This document shows positions 16,409 through 26,100 of a stretch of DNA of 64,000 bases, one piece after another. The DNA is from Gemmatimonadota bacterium (lineage in GTDB: Bacteria; Gemmatimonadota; Gemmatimonadetes; Gemmatimonadales; GWC2-71-9). The notes under the pieces are model-generated. The model saw only the letters and a program-made list of their open reading frames with translations. It was not told where the DNA came from and did not search any database. Made by a program: the position numbers and the translations under genes. Within the stretch, counting starts at the first letter, position 1; every line of letters starts with the position of its first letter. The stretch is taken from positions 173,845 to 237,844 of the forward strand of contig JANYLJ010000011.1 of assembly GCA_025357945.1 (NCBI GenBank), written 5' to 3'.

Positions 16409-17218
16409 ATGCCGCCTCTCGACACGGACGCGGACGCTCCCCACAGGGGCGTCCGCGTCCACGCATCGCTCCCCGGCCCCACACGGCGCGGGCTTCTGGC
16501 CACGATCGTTTCGTTCCTCCTGCACGCCCTGGTCATCTACCTCGCGATTCGCCTGACAGCCAACGTGGTCATGCCGGACCACAGCCCGATCGGCGATGCC
16601 ATTCAACTGGCACTCGGCGGCGGTGGCGGGGGCGGCGGGCAAGGCGGTGCCGCGTTCGGGCATCCGGTGACCCGACCGCCGCCACCACCGCCACCGCCAC
16701 TGCCGACGCCGATCCCGCCCACGGTCGTCCCACCGCCGCCCCCGGTGGCGACCGTCACGCCGCCACCACCAGCGCTGCAGCAGCCGGTGCCACCACCAAC
16801 AATGGCGGCCAATCCGAACCCGTCCAGGACCGACGCCGCGGCGGGTAGCGGCACCGGATCGGGCGGCGGCAGCGGCAGCGGTACCGGGACTGGCACCGGG
16901 AGCGGGCAGGGGCCGGGAACCGGGAGTGGCAGTGGCGGTGGTAGCGGCGGCGGCAAGGGTGGCTTTCCGCCGCAGCCCAAGCAGATGATCGTGCCCGGAC
17001 TCGATGGCCCCAAGAAGCTGCACGGCAAGACCGTCGAGGTCACGTTTCATGTCGCAGCCGACGGGCGCGTCACCGACATTTCCGTGGTTCCTCCGATCGA
17101 GGATCGTGCCTACGGCAGGAAGTTCGATGTGGTCATGCGCGACTATCGCTTCACGCCTGCCAGGGATCCGAACGGCAAACCGGTTCCCGGCGTCACGACC
17201 ATTGCGGTCACCTTCTGA
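16409..17218 (+). CDS. tonB: TonB-type energy transducer (second copy) with Pro- and Gly/Ser-rich linker
   Basis: A 269-residue protein with one membrane helix (residues 28-48). A long low-complexity spacer follows: first GGGGGGGG, then polyproline (about residues 89-130), then a Gly/Ser/Thr-Gly tract (about 146-190). The C-terminal TonB/TolA-like domain contains GKTVEVTFHVAADGRVTD and ends TIAVTF. The linker is far more flexible than that of the first TonB. The 5' end of the gene contains a 15-bp hairpin (16426-16460), yet the ATG at 16409 is the only plausible start before the membrane helix. It is the last gene of the energy-transduction cluster. Confidence 0.88.
   Translation: MPPLDTDADAPHRGVRVHASLPGPTRRGLLATIVSFLLHALVIYLAIRLTANVVMPDHSPIGDAIQLALGGGGGGGGQGGAAFGHPVTRPPPPPPPPLPTPIPPTVVPPPPPVATVTPPPPALQQPVPPPTMAANPNPSRTDAAAGSGTGSGGGSGSGTGTGTGSGQGPGTGSGSGGGSGGGKGGFPPQPKQMIVPGLDGPKKLHGKTVEVTFHVAADGRVTDISVVPPIEDRAYGRKFDVVMRDYRFTPARDPNGKPVPGVTTIAVTF
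16426..16460 (+). promoter_or_regulatory. strong hairpin within the 5' end of the second tonB gene
   Basis: Arms 16426-16440 and 16446-16460 pair over 15 bp (one G-T wobble) around the loop CCACA. It starts 17 nt after the start codon. It could reduce translation or act as an attenuator that lowers the amount of the second TonB relative to ExbB/ExbD. It may also be a repeat captured into the coding region. Confidence 0.45.
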
Positions 17219-17227
17219 TTCGAGCGG

Positions 17228-18721
17228 ATGAAACTCTTCCAGCGTAAGCCGATCGCTGCGGAAACCGAGCGGGGGATGGTGCGTACCCTCGGCGCCGGTG
17301 ACCTTATCATGCTCGCGATCGGTGCCGTGATCGGTGCCGGCATCTTCGGCGCCATCGGCTCAGCCGCCGCTGGACAAGTGGACGCGGCCGGCAACGTGAT
17401 CCGCGTGGGCGCCGGTCCGGCACTGGTGTTGTCGTTCGTTCTGCTCGGCGCCGCGTGCGCCTTGGCTGGCCTCTGCTACGCCGAGCTGGCGTCGATGATC
17501 CCGCAGGCGGGGAGCGCGTACGCATACTCCTACGCGACCCTCGGCGAGATCGTCGCCTGGATCATCGGCTGGGATCTCATCCTCGAGTATGCGGTCGGCA
17601 ACGTGGCCGTCGCCATTTCCTGGGGGGACTATTTCAAGTCGCTGATTGGGGATTGGATCACATTGCCAGGGTGGCTCACCACCGGATATCGGACCGCGCT
17701 GCTCAGTTCCGATCCTGCGGTGCATGGGCTGCTGGACAAGGCACCGCAGATCGCCGGCATGCCGGTCCTGATCAATATCCCGGCCTTCGCGATCGTGATG
17801 CTGATCACGTGGCTATTGTTGCTCGGCGTGCGTGAGAGCGCCCGGGCGAACAACATTCTGGTGGCCATCAAACTGATCGTGCTGGGGCTCTTCATCGTGA
17901 TGGGCATGCAGCACATCAATCCGGCGAACTATCACCCGTTCGCACCCAACGGGTTCCGCGGCATCCACCAGGGTGCGGCGATCGTTTTCTTCGCCTACAT
18001 CGGCTTCGATGCCATCTCCACGGCGGCCGAGGAGACCAAGAACCCGCAGCGCAACGTGCCGATCGGTATCCTCGGCGGGCTGGCGATCTGCACCGTGATC
18101 TACGTGATCATCGGGGCGGTGCTCACCGGGATGGTGCCTTCGAAGGACCTTGGCACCTCCGCCGATCCGCTCGCCTACGCGCTCAAGGCGACCGGGCTCA
18201 CCAGCATCTCGAAGATCGTGGCGTTGGGCGCGGTCTTTTCGCTGTCCGCCGTGCTGCTCGTGTTCCAATACGGCCAGCCGCGGATCTTCTTTGCGATGGC
18301 GCGGGATGGACTGCTGCCCAAATGGGCGGCCAAGCTGCACAAGAAGCACCGCATTCCGCACGTGACGACATTGATCACCGGGCTTTTCGTCGCATTCTGG
18401 GCACTCATCGGCGACGCCGGCGAGACGTATGACCTGACCAACATCGGGACGCTGTTCGCGTTCGTTCTTGTGTGCATCGGCGTGATCGTGTTGCGACACA
18501 CCGAGCCCGACCGGCCGCGGCCGTTCCGCGTGCCATACGTGCATGTCGTCGGCATTCTCGGCGCCGCGCTGTGCATTGTCACCATGTTCGGCCTGCCGAA
18601 GCTTGCCTGGGTCCGGTTCGGGTGGTGGCTGGCGATTGGCGCCGTGCTGTACGTGGCGTACGGCTATCGCCATTCGGTGTTGCGGACCGGGAAAGAGGTC
18701 GTAACGGACGAGTTCGAGTAG
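17228..18721 (+). CDS. APC-superfamily amino acid permease (YfnA/CAT-like)
   Basis: A 497-residue inner membrane transporter with about 12 helices. The conserved TM1 motif GAVIGAGIFGAIG and the TM6 region FFAYIGFDAISTAAEETKNP are typical of cationic or branched-chain amino acid permeases of the APC family. The ATG lies 9 nt after the second tonB stop, but there is no functional reason to group them. A leader hairpin and the regulator gene follow. The substrate is probably an amino acid; identity cannot be set from sequence alone. Confidence 0.9.
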   Translation: MKLFQRKPIAAETERGMVRTLGAGDLIMLAIGAVIGAGIFGAIGSAAAGQVDAAGNVIRVGAGPALVLSFVLLGAACALAGLCYAELASMIPQAGSAYAYSYATLGEIVAWIIGWDLILEYAVGNVAVAISWGDYFKSLIGDWITLPGWLTTGYRTALLSSDPAVHGLLDKAPQIAGMPVLINIPAFAIVMLITWLLLLGVRESARANNILVAIKLIVLGLFIVMGMQHINPANYHPFAPNGFRGIHQGAAIVFFAYIGFDAISTAAEETKNPQRNVPIGILGGLAICTVIYVIIGAVLTGMVPSKDLGTSADPLAYALKATGLTSISKIVALGAVFSLSAVLLVFQYGQPRIFFAMARDGLLPKWAAKLHKKHRIPHVTTLITGLFVAFWALIGDAGETYDLTNIGTLFAFVLVCIGVIVLRHTEPDRPRPFRVPYVHVVGILGAALCIVTMFGLPKLAWVRFGWWLAIGAVLYVAYGYRHSVLRTGKEVVTDEFE

Positions 18722-18735
18722 GGGGGTAGGGGAAA

Positions 18736-18762
18736 GACGAGGGGATCGGACTCGTCTATCTT
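18736..18762 (+). promoter_or_regulatory. inverted repeat GACGAG-N9-CTCGTC plus -10 element before the regulator gene
   Basis: The 6-bp arms at 18736-18741 and 18751-18756 are followed at once by TATCTT (18757-18762), whose 3' end is 6 nt from the regulator ATG. TATCTT fits a TANNNT -10 box placed for a leaderless transcript, so the inverted repeat could be an operator for autoregulation. It could alternatively terminate the permease transcript. Confidence 0.4.
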
Positions 18763-18768
18763 TGCTCC

Positions 18769-19437
18769 ATGCGCCTCCTGCTTGTCGAAGACGATGCTGA
18801 ACTTGCTGCGGCGGTCACCGCCGGCCTGCGTGAGCAAGGCTTCCAGGTTCGTCACGCCGCGAATTTCTCCGCCGGCCGCTCCCAGGCCGACGACGGCGAT
18901 TTCGACCTGATCATCCTCGATGTGATGCTGCCCGGTGGCTCCGGGTTCGATCTCTGCCGGCAACTGCGGGCGACCGGATTGGCGACGCCGATCCTGATGC
19001 TCACCGCTCGCGACGCCGTGGACGATCGCGTCGCCGGACTGGACGTCGGAGCCGACGACTATCTCACCAAGCCATTTGCCTTCCGCGAGCTGCTGGCCCG
19101 TGTCCGGGCACTCGCGCGACGTCGGCGCGACCTGGAGCCTGAGGTGGTCGCCATTGCGGATCTTGAGGTCGACCTCGCCCGACGCCGCGTTGTGCGCGCG
19201 GGCCGGGAGATCGAGCTCACGGCCAAGGAGTTCGCGCTGCTTGCCTGTTTCGTGGAGCATCGCGACCAGGTGATCGGTCGCGCCCTGATCACCGCACACG
19301 TGTGGGACGACAATCACGACCCGTTTACCAACGTGCTCGAGGTGCTGGTGCGTCGGCTGCGGCGGAAGATCGACGACGGGTTCGAGCCGAAGCTGATTCA
19401 CACCTTCCGCGGCGCCGGTTACCGCCTCGGGTTGTAA
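18769..19437 (+). CDS. OmpR-family response regulator controlling the RND operon
   Basis: 222 residues: a receiver domain with Asp51 (IILDVMLPGGSG) and a conserved Lys in LTKPFAFREL, then a winged helix ending HTFRGAGYRLGL. It is the first gene of a regulator-kinase-OMF-adaptor-permease string, the same order as CzcRS/CusRS-linked efflux loci, so it probably activates the downstream pump. No Shine-Dalgarno sequence is visible, and TATCTT sits 6 nt before the ATG, which suggests a leaderless mRNA. Confidence 0.95.
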   Translation: MRLLLVEDDAELAAAVTAGLREQGFQVRHAANFSAGRSQADDGDFDLIILDVMLPGGSGFDLCRQLRATGLATPILMLTARDAVDDRVAGLDVGADDYLTKPFAFRELLARVRALARRRRDLEPEVVAIADLEVDLARRRVVRAGREIELTAKEFALLACFVEHRDQVIGRALITAHVWDDNHDPFTNVLEVLVRRLRRKIDDGFEPKLIHTFRGAGYRLGL

Positions 19438-19444
19438 CGAGGCC

Positions 19445-20752
19445 ATGGCCGGCACATCGCTCCGCCCGCTGCGGCTCAAGTTGACGCTGTGGTACTTCGC
19501 CACGCTGTGCGCCATCATCGGGCTTCTCGGTGGTGGGCTCTTTCTTGCCATTGGCCATCGTTTTAGCGCCGAGCTTGACCGGTCGCTGCGGGATGCGACG
19601 GCGCAACTCGAGGGCGCCGCCCACACTCGCGAACTCGAGTCGGGCGCCCGCGGCAAGGTGGTGGACGCGGTGGAGGAACTGCGCGTCGCCGATCGGGCCG
19701 TGTACCTGCTCGATGCGGCTGGCACTCCGATCACGCCGCCGAACGCGCCTGCATGGGTGCGCGCCGCGGCGCGGAGCGTCGGCTCGACCGGCGCGCTCGA
19801 CCTGGAGCACGACGTGCCGGACGGAGGGACCCTCAAACTTCACGCCGAGCGGTTCGTTCTTTCCGGCGGTCGGTCGCTGATCGCCGCGGCGGTGGCCGAC
19901 AAGGTCGAGGTGGAGGATCGCTATTCGGCACTGATCACGGCATTCGGTATGGCCGCCGTACTTGCGCTCGTGCTGGTCGCCGGGGGTGGCTGGCTGCTGG
20001 TCCGCCAGGCCACGGCACCGATCGACCGCAGCATGGCGCAGATGCGGCGGTTCATGGCCGATGCGGCCCACGAACTCCGCACGCCGATCACCGTCCTGCG
20101 TGCCCAGGCGGAAGTCGCGCTGCAACGCGAGCGCGAACCGGAGAGTTATCGGACGTCGCTGCGGAGCGTCGAGTCGGAGAGCCGGCGACTGGGGCGCATC
20201 GTGGACGACCTGTTGACGCTCGCGCGGGCGGATTCGGGCGAACGGCCGATCACGCTCGCCCGGGTGTTCCTCGATGACATCGTGATGGACGCCGTGGCTG
20301 CCGCTGGCGCGATGGCCGCCGCCCGCGATATCAACTTGACGCTTGCCGGATTCGAGGAAGCCGCCGTGAACGGCGACGCCGCATTGTTGCGGCAGCTGAT
20401 CATGATCCTGCTCGACAACGCCATCAAGTTCACGCCGCCTGGCGGCAACGTGGACGTGGCAATCCGTGTACGCGACGCGAGTGCGACACTCACCGTCACC
20501 GACAACGGACCGGGCATTGCACCCGACGAGTTACCCCACATTTTCGAGCGATTCTATCGCGGCGATCCGGCCCGGAGTCGCGGTGAGAACGCGCCGGCCG
20601 CCAGCGGTGCCGGCCTCGGCCTGTCGATCGCCCAATGGATCGCCGAGGCCCAGCACGCCACCATCGCGATCGCATCCGCGGTCGGCGGCGGTACCGAGGT
20701 CACGGTTCGGTTTCCGGTTTCCGCCGCGCTGGCGCCGGTGTTATCGTCCTGA
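19445..20752 (+). CDS. membrane sensor histidine kinase of the RND operon
   Basis: 435 residues with two membrane helices (about 18-40 and 165-190) flanking a periplasmic sensor region. The HisKA box is MADAAHELRTPI with His209. The HATPase has LLDNAIKFT, DNGPGI and GAGLGLSIAQW. It starts 7 nt after the regulator stop. Paired with that regulator, it presumably senses an envelope or metal/toxicant signal relevant to the downstream efflux pump. Confidence 0.94.
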   Translation: MAGTSLRPLRLKLTLWYFATLCAIIGLLGGGLFLAIGHRFSAELDRSLRDATAQLEGAAHTRELESGARGKVVDAVEELRVADRAVYLLDAAGTPITPPNAPAWVRAAARSVGSTGALDLEHDVPDGGTLKLHAERFVLSGGRSLIAAAVADKVEVEDRYSALITAFGMAAVLALVLVAGGGWLLVRQATAPIDRSMAQMRRFMADAAHELRTPITVLRAQAEVALQREREPESYRTSLRSVESESRRLGRIVDDLLTLARADSGERPITLARVFLDDIVMDAVAAAGAMAAARDINLTLAGFEEAAVNGDAALLRQLIMILLDNAIKFTPPGGNVDVAIRVRDASATLTVTDNGPGIAPDELPHIFERFYRGDPARSRGENAPAASGAGLGLSIAQWIAEAQHATIAIASAVGGGTEVTVRFPVSAALAPVLSS

Positions 20753-20801
20753 CAGGTGCAGCTCGCTAGGCTGCACCATTCGTCCCGAAACTATCGAGGA
20801 T

Positions 20802-22019
20802 ATGCGCCTTACAACTTTTTGCGCGATTGCCGCCCTCCTCGCGCCCGTCGCCGATGCGGTCGCTCAGCAGCCATTCACGCTGACACGGGGGCAGGTGATC
20901 GCAGCCGCCCTCGCCCGAGGCCCGCGGTTGAACCTCGCGAGCGCGGACACCGCGGTCGCGGCGGCACAACTCCTGTCAGCGCGCGGCATTCCGAATCCGC
21001 TCCTCTCGGCGAGCTACACCAAGTCGTTGCCGCAGTTTCACGTGACCGCCGATATGCCGCTCGATTTTCTCTGGTTGCGCAATACCCGGATCCGATCCGC
21101 GGACGCGGCCCGCCTCGCGGCGCAGTATCGCTACGCCTTTGATCGCGCCCGGGTGATCCTCGAGGCGGATACCAGCTATACCCGGGCCCTCGCGGCGCTG
21201 GCCCATGTCCGGCTGTCGCAGCGCAACGCCGTCGCCGCGGACAGCGTTCGCCGCATCGCCGTCGCCCGACGTGACGCGGGCGATGCCAGCGAGCTGGATG
21301 TCGAGCTGGCGACCATCAGTGCCGGACAGGCGAACAACACCGCCGCCGCCGATTCATTGACGCGCACCACGGCATTGCTCAACCTGCAGGCACTGATCGG
21401 CCTGCCAACCGACCGGGTGGTCGCCTCGCCCGTCGACTCGCTGGTGGCACCGGCAACGGCCGAGCCTGGGGTGACCGATACCACGCTTGCCGTCGCGAGT
21501 GCCGTGGCGTCGCTCCGGTCCGCGACCCTGGCAGCGACGGTGCAGCATCGCAGCGCGCTAGGTTTCCCGGGCGTCATGTTCGGGTTCGAGACCGGCGACC
21601 CGACTGGTGCGGAGCCGGGCATTCTGCCCACGTTCGGCATCACGCTGCCGCTGCCATTCTTCAATCGGAACCGCGGCCCCATCGCCGAAGCCGATGCCGC
21701 ACGGTTACGGGCCAACGCCGAACTGGGCGTTGTCCGGATCGATGCGCAGCTGCAGGTGTCGCGAGCGCAGAGCACGCAGGCCGGCGCGCTCGCCCGGGTC
21801 GCCCGCGATCGCGCCCTCGTCGGCAGCGCCGATCGCGTCGCGGCGATGTCGTTGACCGCCTACCGCGAAGGTGCCGCGCCGCTCTCGACCGTTCTCGAGG
21901 CACAGCGCACGGCGCGCGAGATCCTCGCCCAGTACATCGACGACGTGGCGAGTGCATCGATCGCCGCCGCAACACTCCGTGTCCTCACCCTTACGCCGAG
22001 CTCGGTACCCACGCCATGA
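20802..22019 (+). CDS. TolC-family outer membrane efflux protein (CzcC-like)
   Basis: 405 residues beginning with a signal peptide (MRLTTFCAIAALL to AVAQ) and no lipobox, followed by two OEP repeats. The ATG at 20802 is preceded by GAGG; ORFs extending upstream into the kinase gene are spurious. Its stop overlaps the adaptor start by 4 nt. It forms the exit duct of the pump encoded by the next two genes. The short loops and Ala-rich helices resemble CzcC/CusC-type partners more than drug-pump TolCs, but this is only a tendency. Confidence 0.87.
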   Translation: MRLTTFCAIAALLAPVADAVAQQPFTLTRGQVIAAALARGPRLNLASADTAVAAAQLLSARGIPNPLLSASYTKSLPQFHVTADMPLDFLWLRNTRIRSADAARLAAQYRYAFDRARVILEADTSYTRALAALAHVRLSQRNAVAADSVRRIAVARRDAGDASELDVELATISAGQANNTAAADSLTRTTALLNLQALIGLPTDRVVASPVDSLVAPATAEPGVTDTTLAVASAVASLRSATLAATVQHRSALGFPGVMFGFETGDPTGAEPGILPTFGITLPLPFFNRNRGPIAEADAARLRANAELGVVRIDAQLQVSRAQSTQAGALARVARDRALVGSADRVAAMSLTAYREGAAPLSTVLEAQRTAREILAQYIDDVASASIAAATLRVLTLTPSSVPTP

Positions 22020-23122
22020 GCGAACGCGCCATCGATCGTCGCTGGTTCTGCCTGCCTGTCGTCGCTCTGGTTCTTGCCGGGGCGTGCGCCAAGGGCAGTG
22101 GTGAGGCCGCCGGTGAGAAGACCCGGCCGCAGGTGGCCGCAGCCACCGCGCTGGTCACCGAGCAACCATTCACCGAAACGATCGGCGCCATCGGTGCGGT
22201 TCAGGCCCGGGCGGGGCACTTCGCCGCACTCAGCGCCCCGGCGCCCGCGCGTGTTGCGAGCGTGCTCGTCACCGCTGGTCAGACCGTGACCAAGGGCCAG
22301 GCGTTGGTGGAATTCGAGCACGCGGCGTTTCAGGCGGCGGCACAGAGCGCCGAGGCAGCGCTGACTGCGGCGCAACTGGCGCGCGACCGGGCGCAGCGAC
22401 TGGTCGACCAGGGGGTCAGCGCGCGACGGGATGTGGAACAGGCCGACGCCGGACTCGCCCGGGCCCGGGCCGATGCTGTGGCAGCGCGGAGACTCGCGGA
22501 GCTGGCCGTGATGCGCTCGCCGATCAACGGCGTGGTGACGCGGATGGGCGCAACCCTCGGCGGCTCGGCTGATGCCACCCAGCCGCTCGTCGAAATCGCG
22601 GATCCGTCGGCGCTGGACGTGCTGCTTTCGTTGAAGCCGGCGGATGCGGCCCGGATTCACGTTGGCCGCAAGGTCAACCTGCACACCAGCCAGCGGGCGA
22701 GCGACGAAACGCTTGCGACCGGCGAGGTCGTGGGTATCGCCGGAGTGGTGGACTCGATGTCGCGCGCGGTGGCGGTGCGCGTGCGGGTCGTCGCGTCGAC
22801 ACGCCGGCTCCGCCTCGGCGAAACCGTGTTCGGCGATATCATCGCCGCGACCCGGCCGCGCGCGCGAATGATCCCGCTTGAGGCGCTGGTGCCCGAAGGC
22901 GATGGCTTCAAGGTGTTCGTGGTGGATTCCGGCGACATTGCGCACGCCCGGCTGGTGACCGTTGGCGGCCGGACCGACCAGGTTGCCGAGATTCTCAAGG
23001 GTCTCGAGGTTGGCGAACGCGTCGTTACGCACGGCGCCTTCGGCGTCGACGACAGCGTCAAGATCGTTGCGCCCGGCAAGGCCGGGGCGGCCGCCGGAAC
23101 CGACGCCGCGAAAAAGCCGTGA
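22016..23122 (+). CDS. RND periplasmic adaptor (membrane fusion protein), lipoprotein-like
   Basis: 368 residues. The N-terminus has a signal peptide and a weak lipobox ending LAGAC (Cys24). Domain order is a biotinyl-lipoyl half, a coiled-coil hairpin (about residues 95-160), the second lipoyl half (MRSPINGVVTRMGATLGG), a beta-barrel and a membrane-proximal domain. It overlaps both neighbours by 4 nt (ATGA and GTGA). It links the inner-membrane permease to the outer membrane factor. Confidence 0.93.
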   Translation: MSERAIDRRWFCLPVVALVLAGACAKGSGEAAGEKTRPQVAAATALVTEQPFTETIGAIGAVQARAGHFAALSAPAPARVASVLVTAGQTVTKGQALVEFEHAAFQAAAQSAEAALTAAQLARDRAQRLVDQGVSARRDVEQADAGLARARADAVAARRLAELAVMRSPINGVVTRMGATLGGSADATQPLVEIADPSALDVLLSLKPADAARIHVGRKVNLHTSQRASDETLATGEVVGIAGVVDSMSRAVAVRVRVVASTRRLRLGETVFGDIIAATRPRARMIPLEALVPEGDGFKVFVVDSGDIAHARLVTVGGRTDQVAEILKGLEVGERVVTHGAFGVDDSVKIVAPGKAGAAAGTDAAKKP

Positions 23123-26100
23123 GCGATCCGACCGCGCCGGCACCGAAGCGCTCGTTGTTCGGCGTGCTGGCCGATCAGCGCCGCGTCATCTACCTGATTG
23201 TTACGTTGCTGAGCATCGGCGGCGTGTGGGCGGCGACGCGCCTGCCGTCGGCGATCTATCCCGAGCTCAGGTTTTCGCGTGTCACCGTGGTGGCCGAGGG
23301 GAGTGCCCTCGGCGCGCGACAGGTGCTCTTCAGCATCACCCGCCCGATCGAGGAGGCGGTGAGCGTCGTTCCCTCCGTCATCCGGGTGCAATCGCGCTCC
23401 ATCCGGGGTGGCAGCGAGACGAATATCACCTTCGCGTCCGGTACCGACATGGTCGTGGCGCTGCAGCAGGTGCAGGCGCGTGTCAACCAGGTCGGTAGTC
23501 AGTTGCCCACCGGACTCGACCTCCAGGTCGAGCGGCTGACACCATCGCTCTTCCCGATTCTCTCGTACAACCTGGAAGGCGGCGACCCGGCCACCCTGTA
23601 CGACATCGCCCGGTATCAGATCAAGCCGCTGATTTCGCGGGTGCCCGGCGTCGCGCGCGTGGACGTGCAGGGCAACGACATACGCGAGATCGAAGTCATC
23701 GCCGATCCGGCGCGTCTCGCATCGGCCGGAATGACGTACGCCGATCTGGCGACCGCGATCCGCGCCGCCACCACAGTGGACGCGGTGGGACGGGTGCCGT
23801 CCACCTACAAGCAGTTCCTCATCGTCACCACCAACGAAGCCCGATCGACCGACGACATTGCCAACGTGGTCGTCGGCAAGGGCCTCCGCGTCCGCGACCT
23901 GGCGGTAGTAATTCCGGGTATCCAGGATCGGGTCCGGATCATCTCCGGCGATGGCAAACCGTCAGCCGCACTGCTCATATCACGGCAGGTCGGCGGCAGC
24001 GCGCTGCAGATCGCGGATAGCATCAGCGGGCTCGCCACCGGGCTCGCCAAGACGTTACCGGCCGGTGTGCACCTCAAGCCGCTCTACGATCAGGCGTCGC
24101 TCGTGCGCGAGGCCGTCAGCTCGGTTCGCGATGCGATGCTGATCGGTGCCGCCCTCGCGGTCGTGGTGCTGCTGCTGTTCCTGCGCCATGCCCGAATCAC
24201 CGCGATCAGCGCGTCGTCGATTCCGCTCACCCTTGCCATCACGGTGTTCGTGATGGCGCTGGGCGGGCAGACGTTCAACCTGATGACGCTCGGCGCCATG
24301 GCAATTGCTATCGGCCTGGTGATCGACGACGCGGTCGTGATCACGGAGAACATCGTTCGACACGTACACCTCAACCCCGATCGCACGGCCGCCGTGCGGG
24401 AGGCGGTACAGGAGCTGATCTGGCCGGTCACGACCTCGACCATCACCACGGTCGTGGTGTTCCTGCCGCTGGGCCTCCTCACTGGGGTGGAAGGGCAGTT
24501 CTTCAAGACGCTGTCGATTACGCTGACCATCGCCGTGTTGGTGTCGCTGGTGCTTGCGTTCACGCTGATTCCCCTGCTCAGCGCCCAGTTCCTCACCGCC
24601 GCCGACGCAAACCGGACGCCGGTGGCGGAGCAGCGCGGCGTTCTGGCGCGGATCGGCCGGGCGGTGGAATCGATTTCCGATACCTACGAGCGGTCGCTCA
24701 GTGTGGTGCTCCGCCTTCCGGGCCTCGCCGCCGTGGCCGCGCTCGTGCTCGTCGTCGCGGGGGTCGTCGCGTACCGTTTCGTCGGCACCGGCTTCCTGCC
24801 CGAAATGGACGAAGGGGCGTTCGTGCTGGACTACTGGACCCCGGGCGGGACTGCTCTCGCCGAGACCGACCGCCAGCTGCACATCGTGGAAGCGATCCTG
24901 GCCACGATCCCCGAGGTCGCGGGTACGTCGCGCCGCACTGGGGCTGAGCTCGGCCTCTTCGCCACAGAGCAGAATCGCGGTGACATGGTGGTGCGACTGA
25001 AACCGGCGTCGCAACGGAGCCGCTCGAGTGACGAGGTGATCAACGACGTCCGGGCCAAGATCGCTTCGGCCGTGCCGCGCCTGCGGATCGAGTTTGTGCA
25101 AATCCTTTCCGACGTGATCAACGATCTCGCCGGCAATCCCAGGCCCGTGAATATCAAGCTGTTCGGCCCCGACCTGTCGGCGCTGGAAGCCTACGGTACC
25201 ACGCTCGGCGTGCAACTGGCAAAGGTCGCCGGGATCGAGGACCTTTTCAACGGTGTCAGTCAGCCGAGCGCGGAGCTCGCAATGTCGATCGACGCTGCCA
25301 AGGCCAACGCCGCAGGACTCACACCGGAGCAGGTCAGCGGCCAGGTCACCGCGGCGTTGCTTGGTTCGGACGCCGGCACCGTGCGACTCGAAGACCGTTC
25401 GGTGGCGGTTCGCGTTCGCGCGCCCGATTCCGTCCGCTTCGACCCGCGGCAACTCTCGGAGCTGCCGATCGTCGCTGCACAGGGCAGCACCCGCGCGCCG
25501 CTCGGCACGTTTGCGACGTTCGAACCGGTCGAGACGCGCTCGGAGCTGCGCCGCGAGAACCAGCAACAGATGGTCGACATGACGGCTGATATCACCGGGC
25601 GCTCGCTCGGTGCGATCATGACGGACGTGAAGGCGGTCGTGGCCAGTCGCCCGCCGCCCGCCGGCATCCGGCTGGAAATCGCCGGGCAGTACGCCAGCCA
25701 ACAGGCGGCGTTCCGCGCCCTGCTGGCGGTGCTCGGCCTCGCCGCTCTCAGTGTCATCACCGTGATGGTGGTGCAGTTTCGCTCGTTCGTCGAGCCACTG
25801 GTCGTCCTGCTCGCCGCACCACTCTCATTCGTTGGCGCGCTGGCACTCTTGCTGGTGACCGGCACCGTGCTGAACGTGTCGAGCTTCATGGGGCTGATCC
25901 TGCTGGTGGGACTGATTGTGAAGAACGGGATCATCCTGCTCGACTTTACGCATCATCGCATGCGCGAAGGTGGCCTGGCACTGGAGCCGGCGATCCGCGA
26001 GGCGGGGCGCATCCGCCTCCGCCCGATCCTGATGACCACGCTTTGCACGCTCTTCGGGTTGTTGCCGCTGGCGCTTGGCCTGGGTGCCGGCAGCGAGTTG

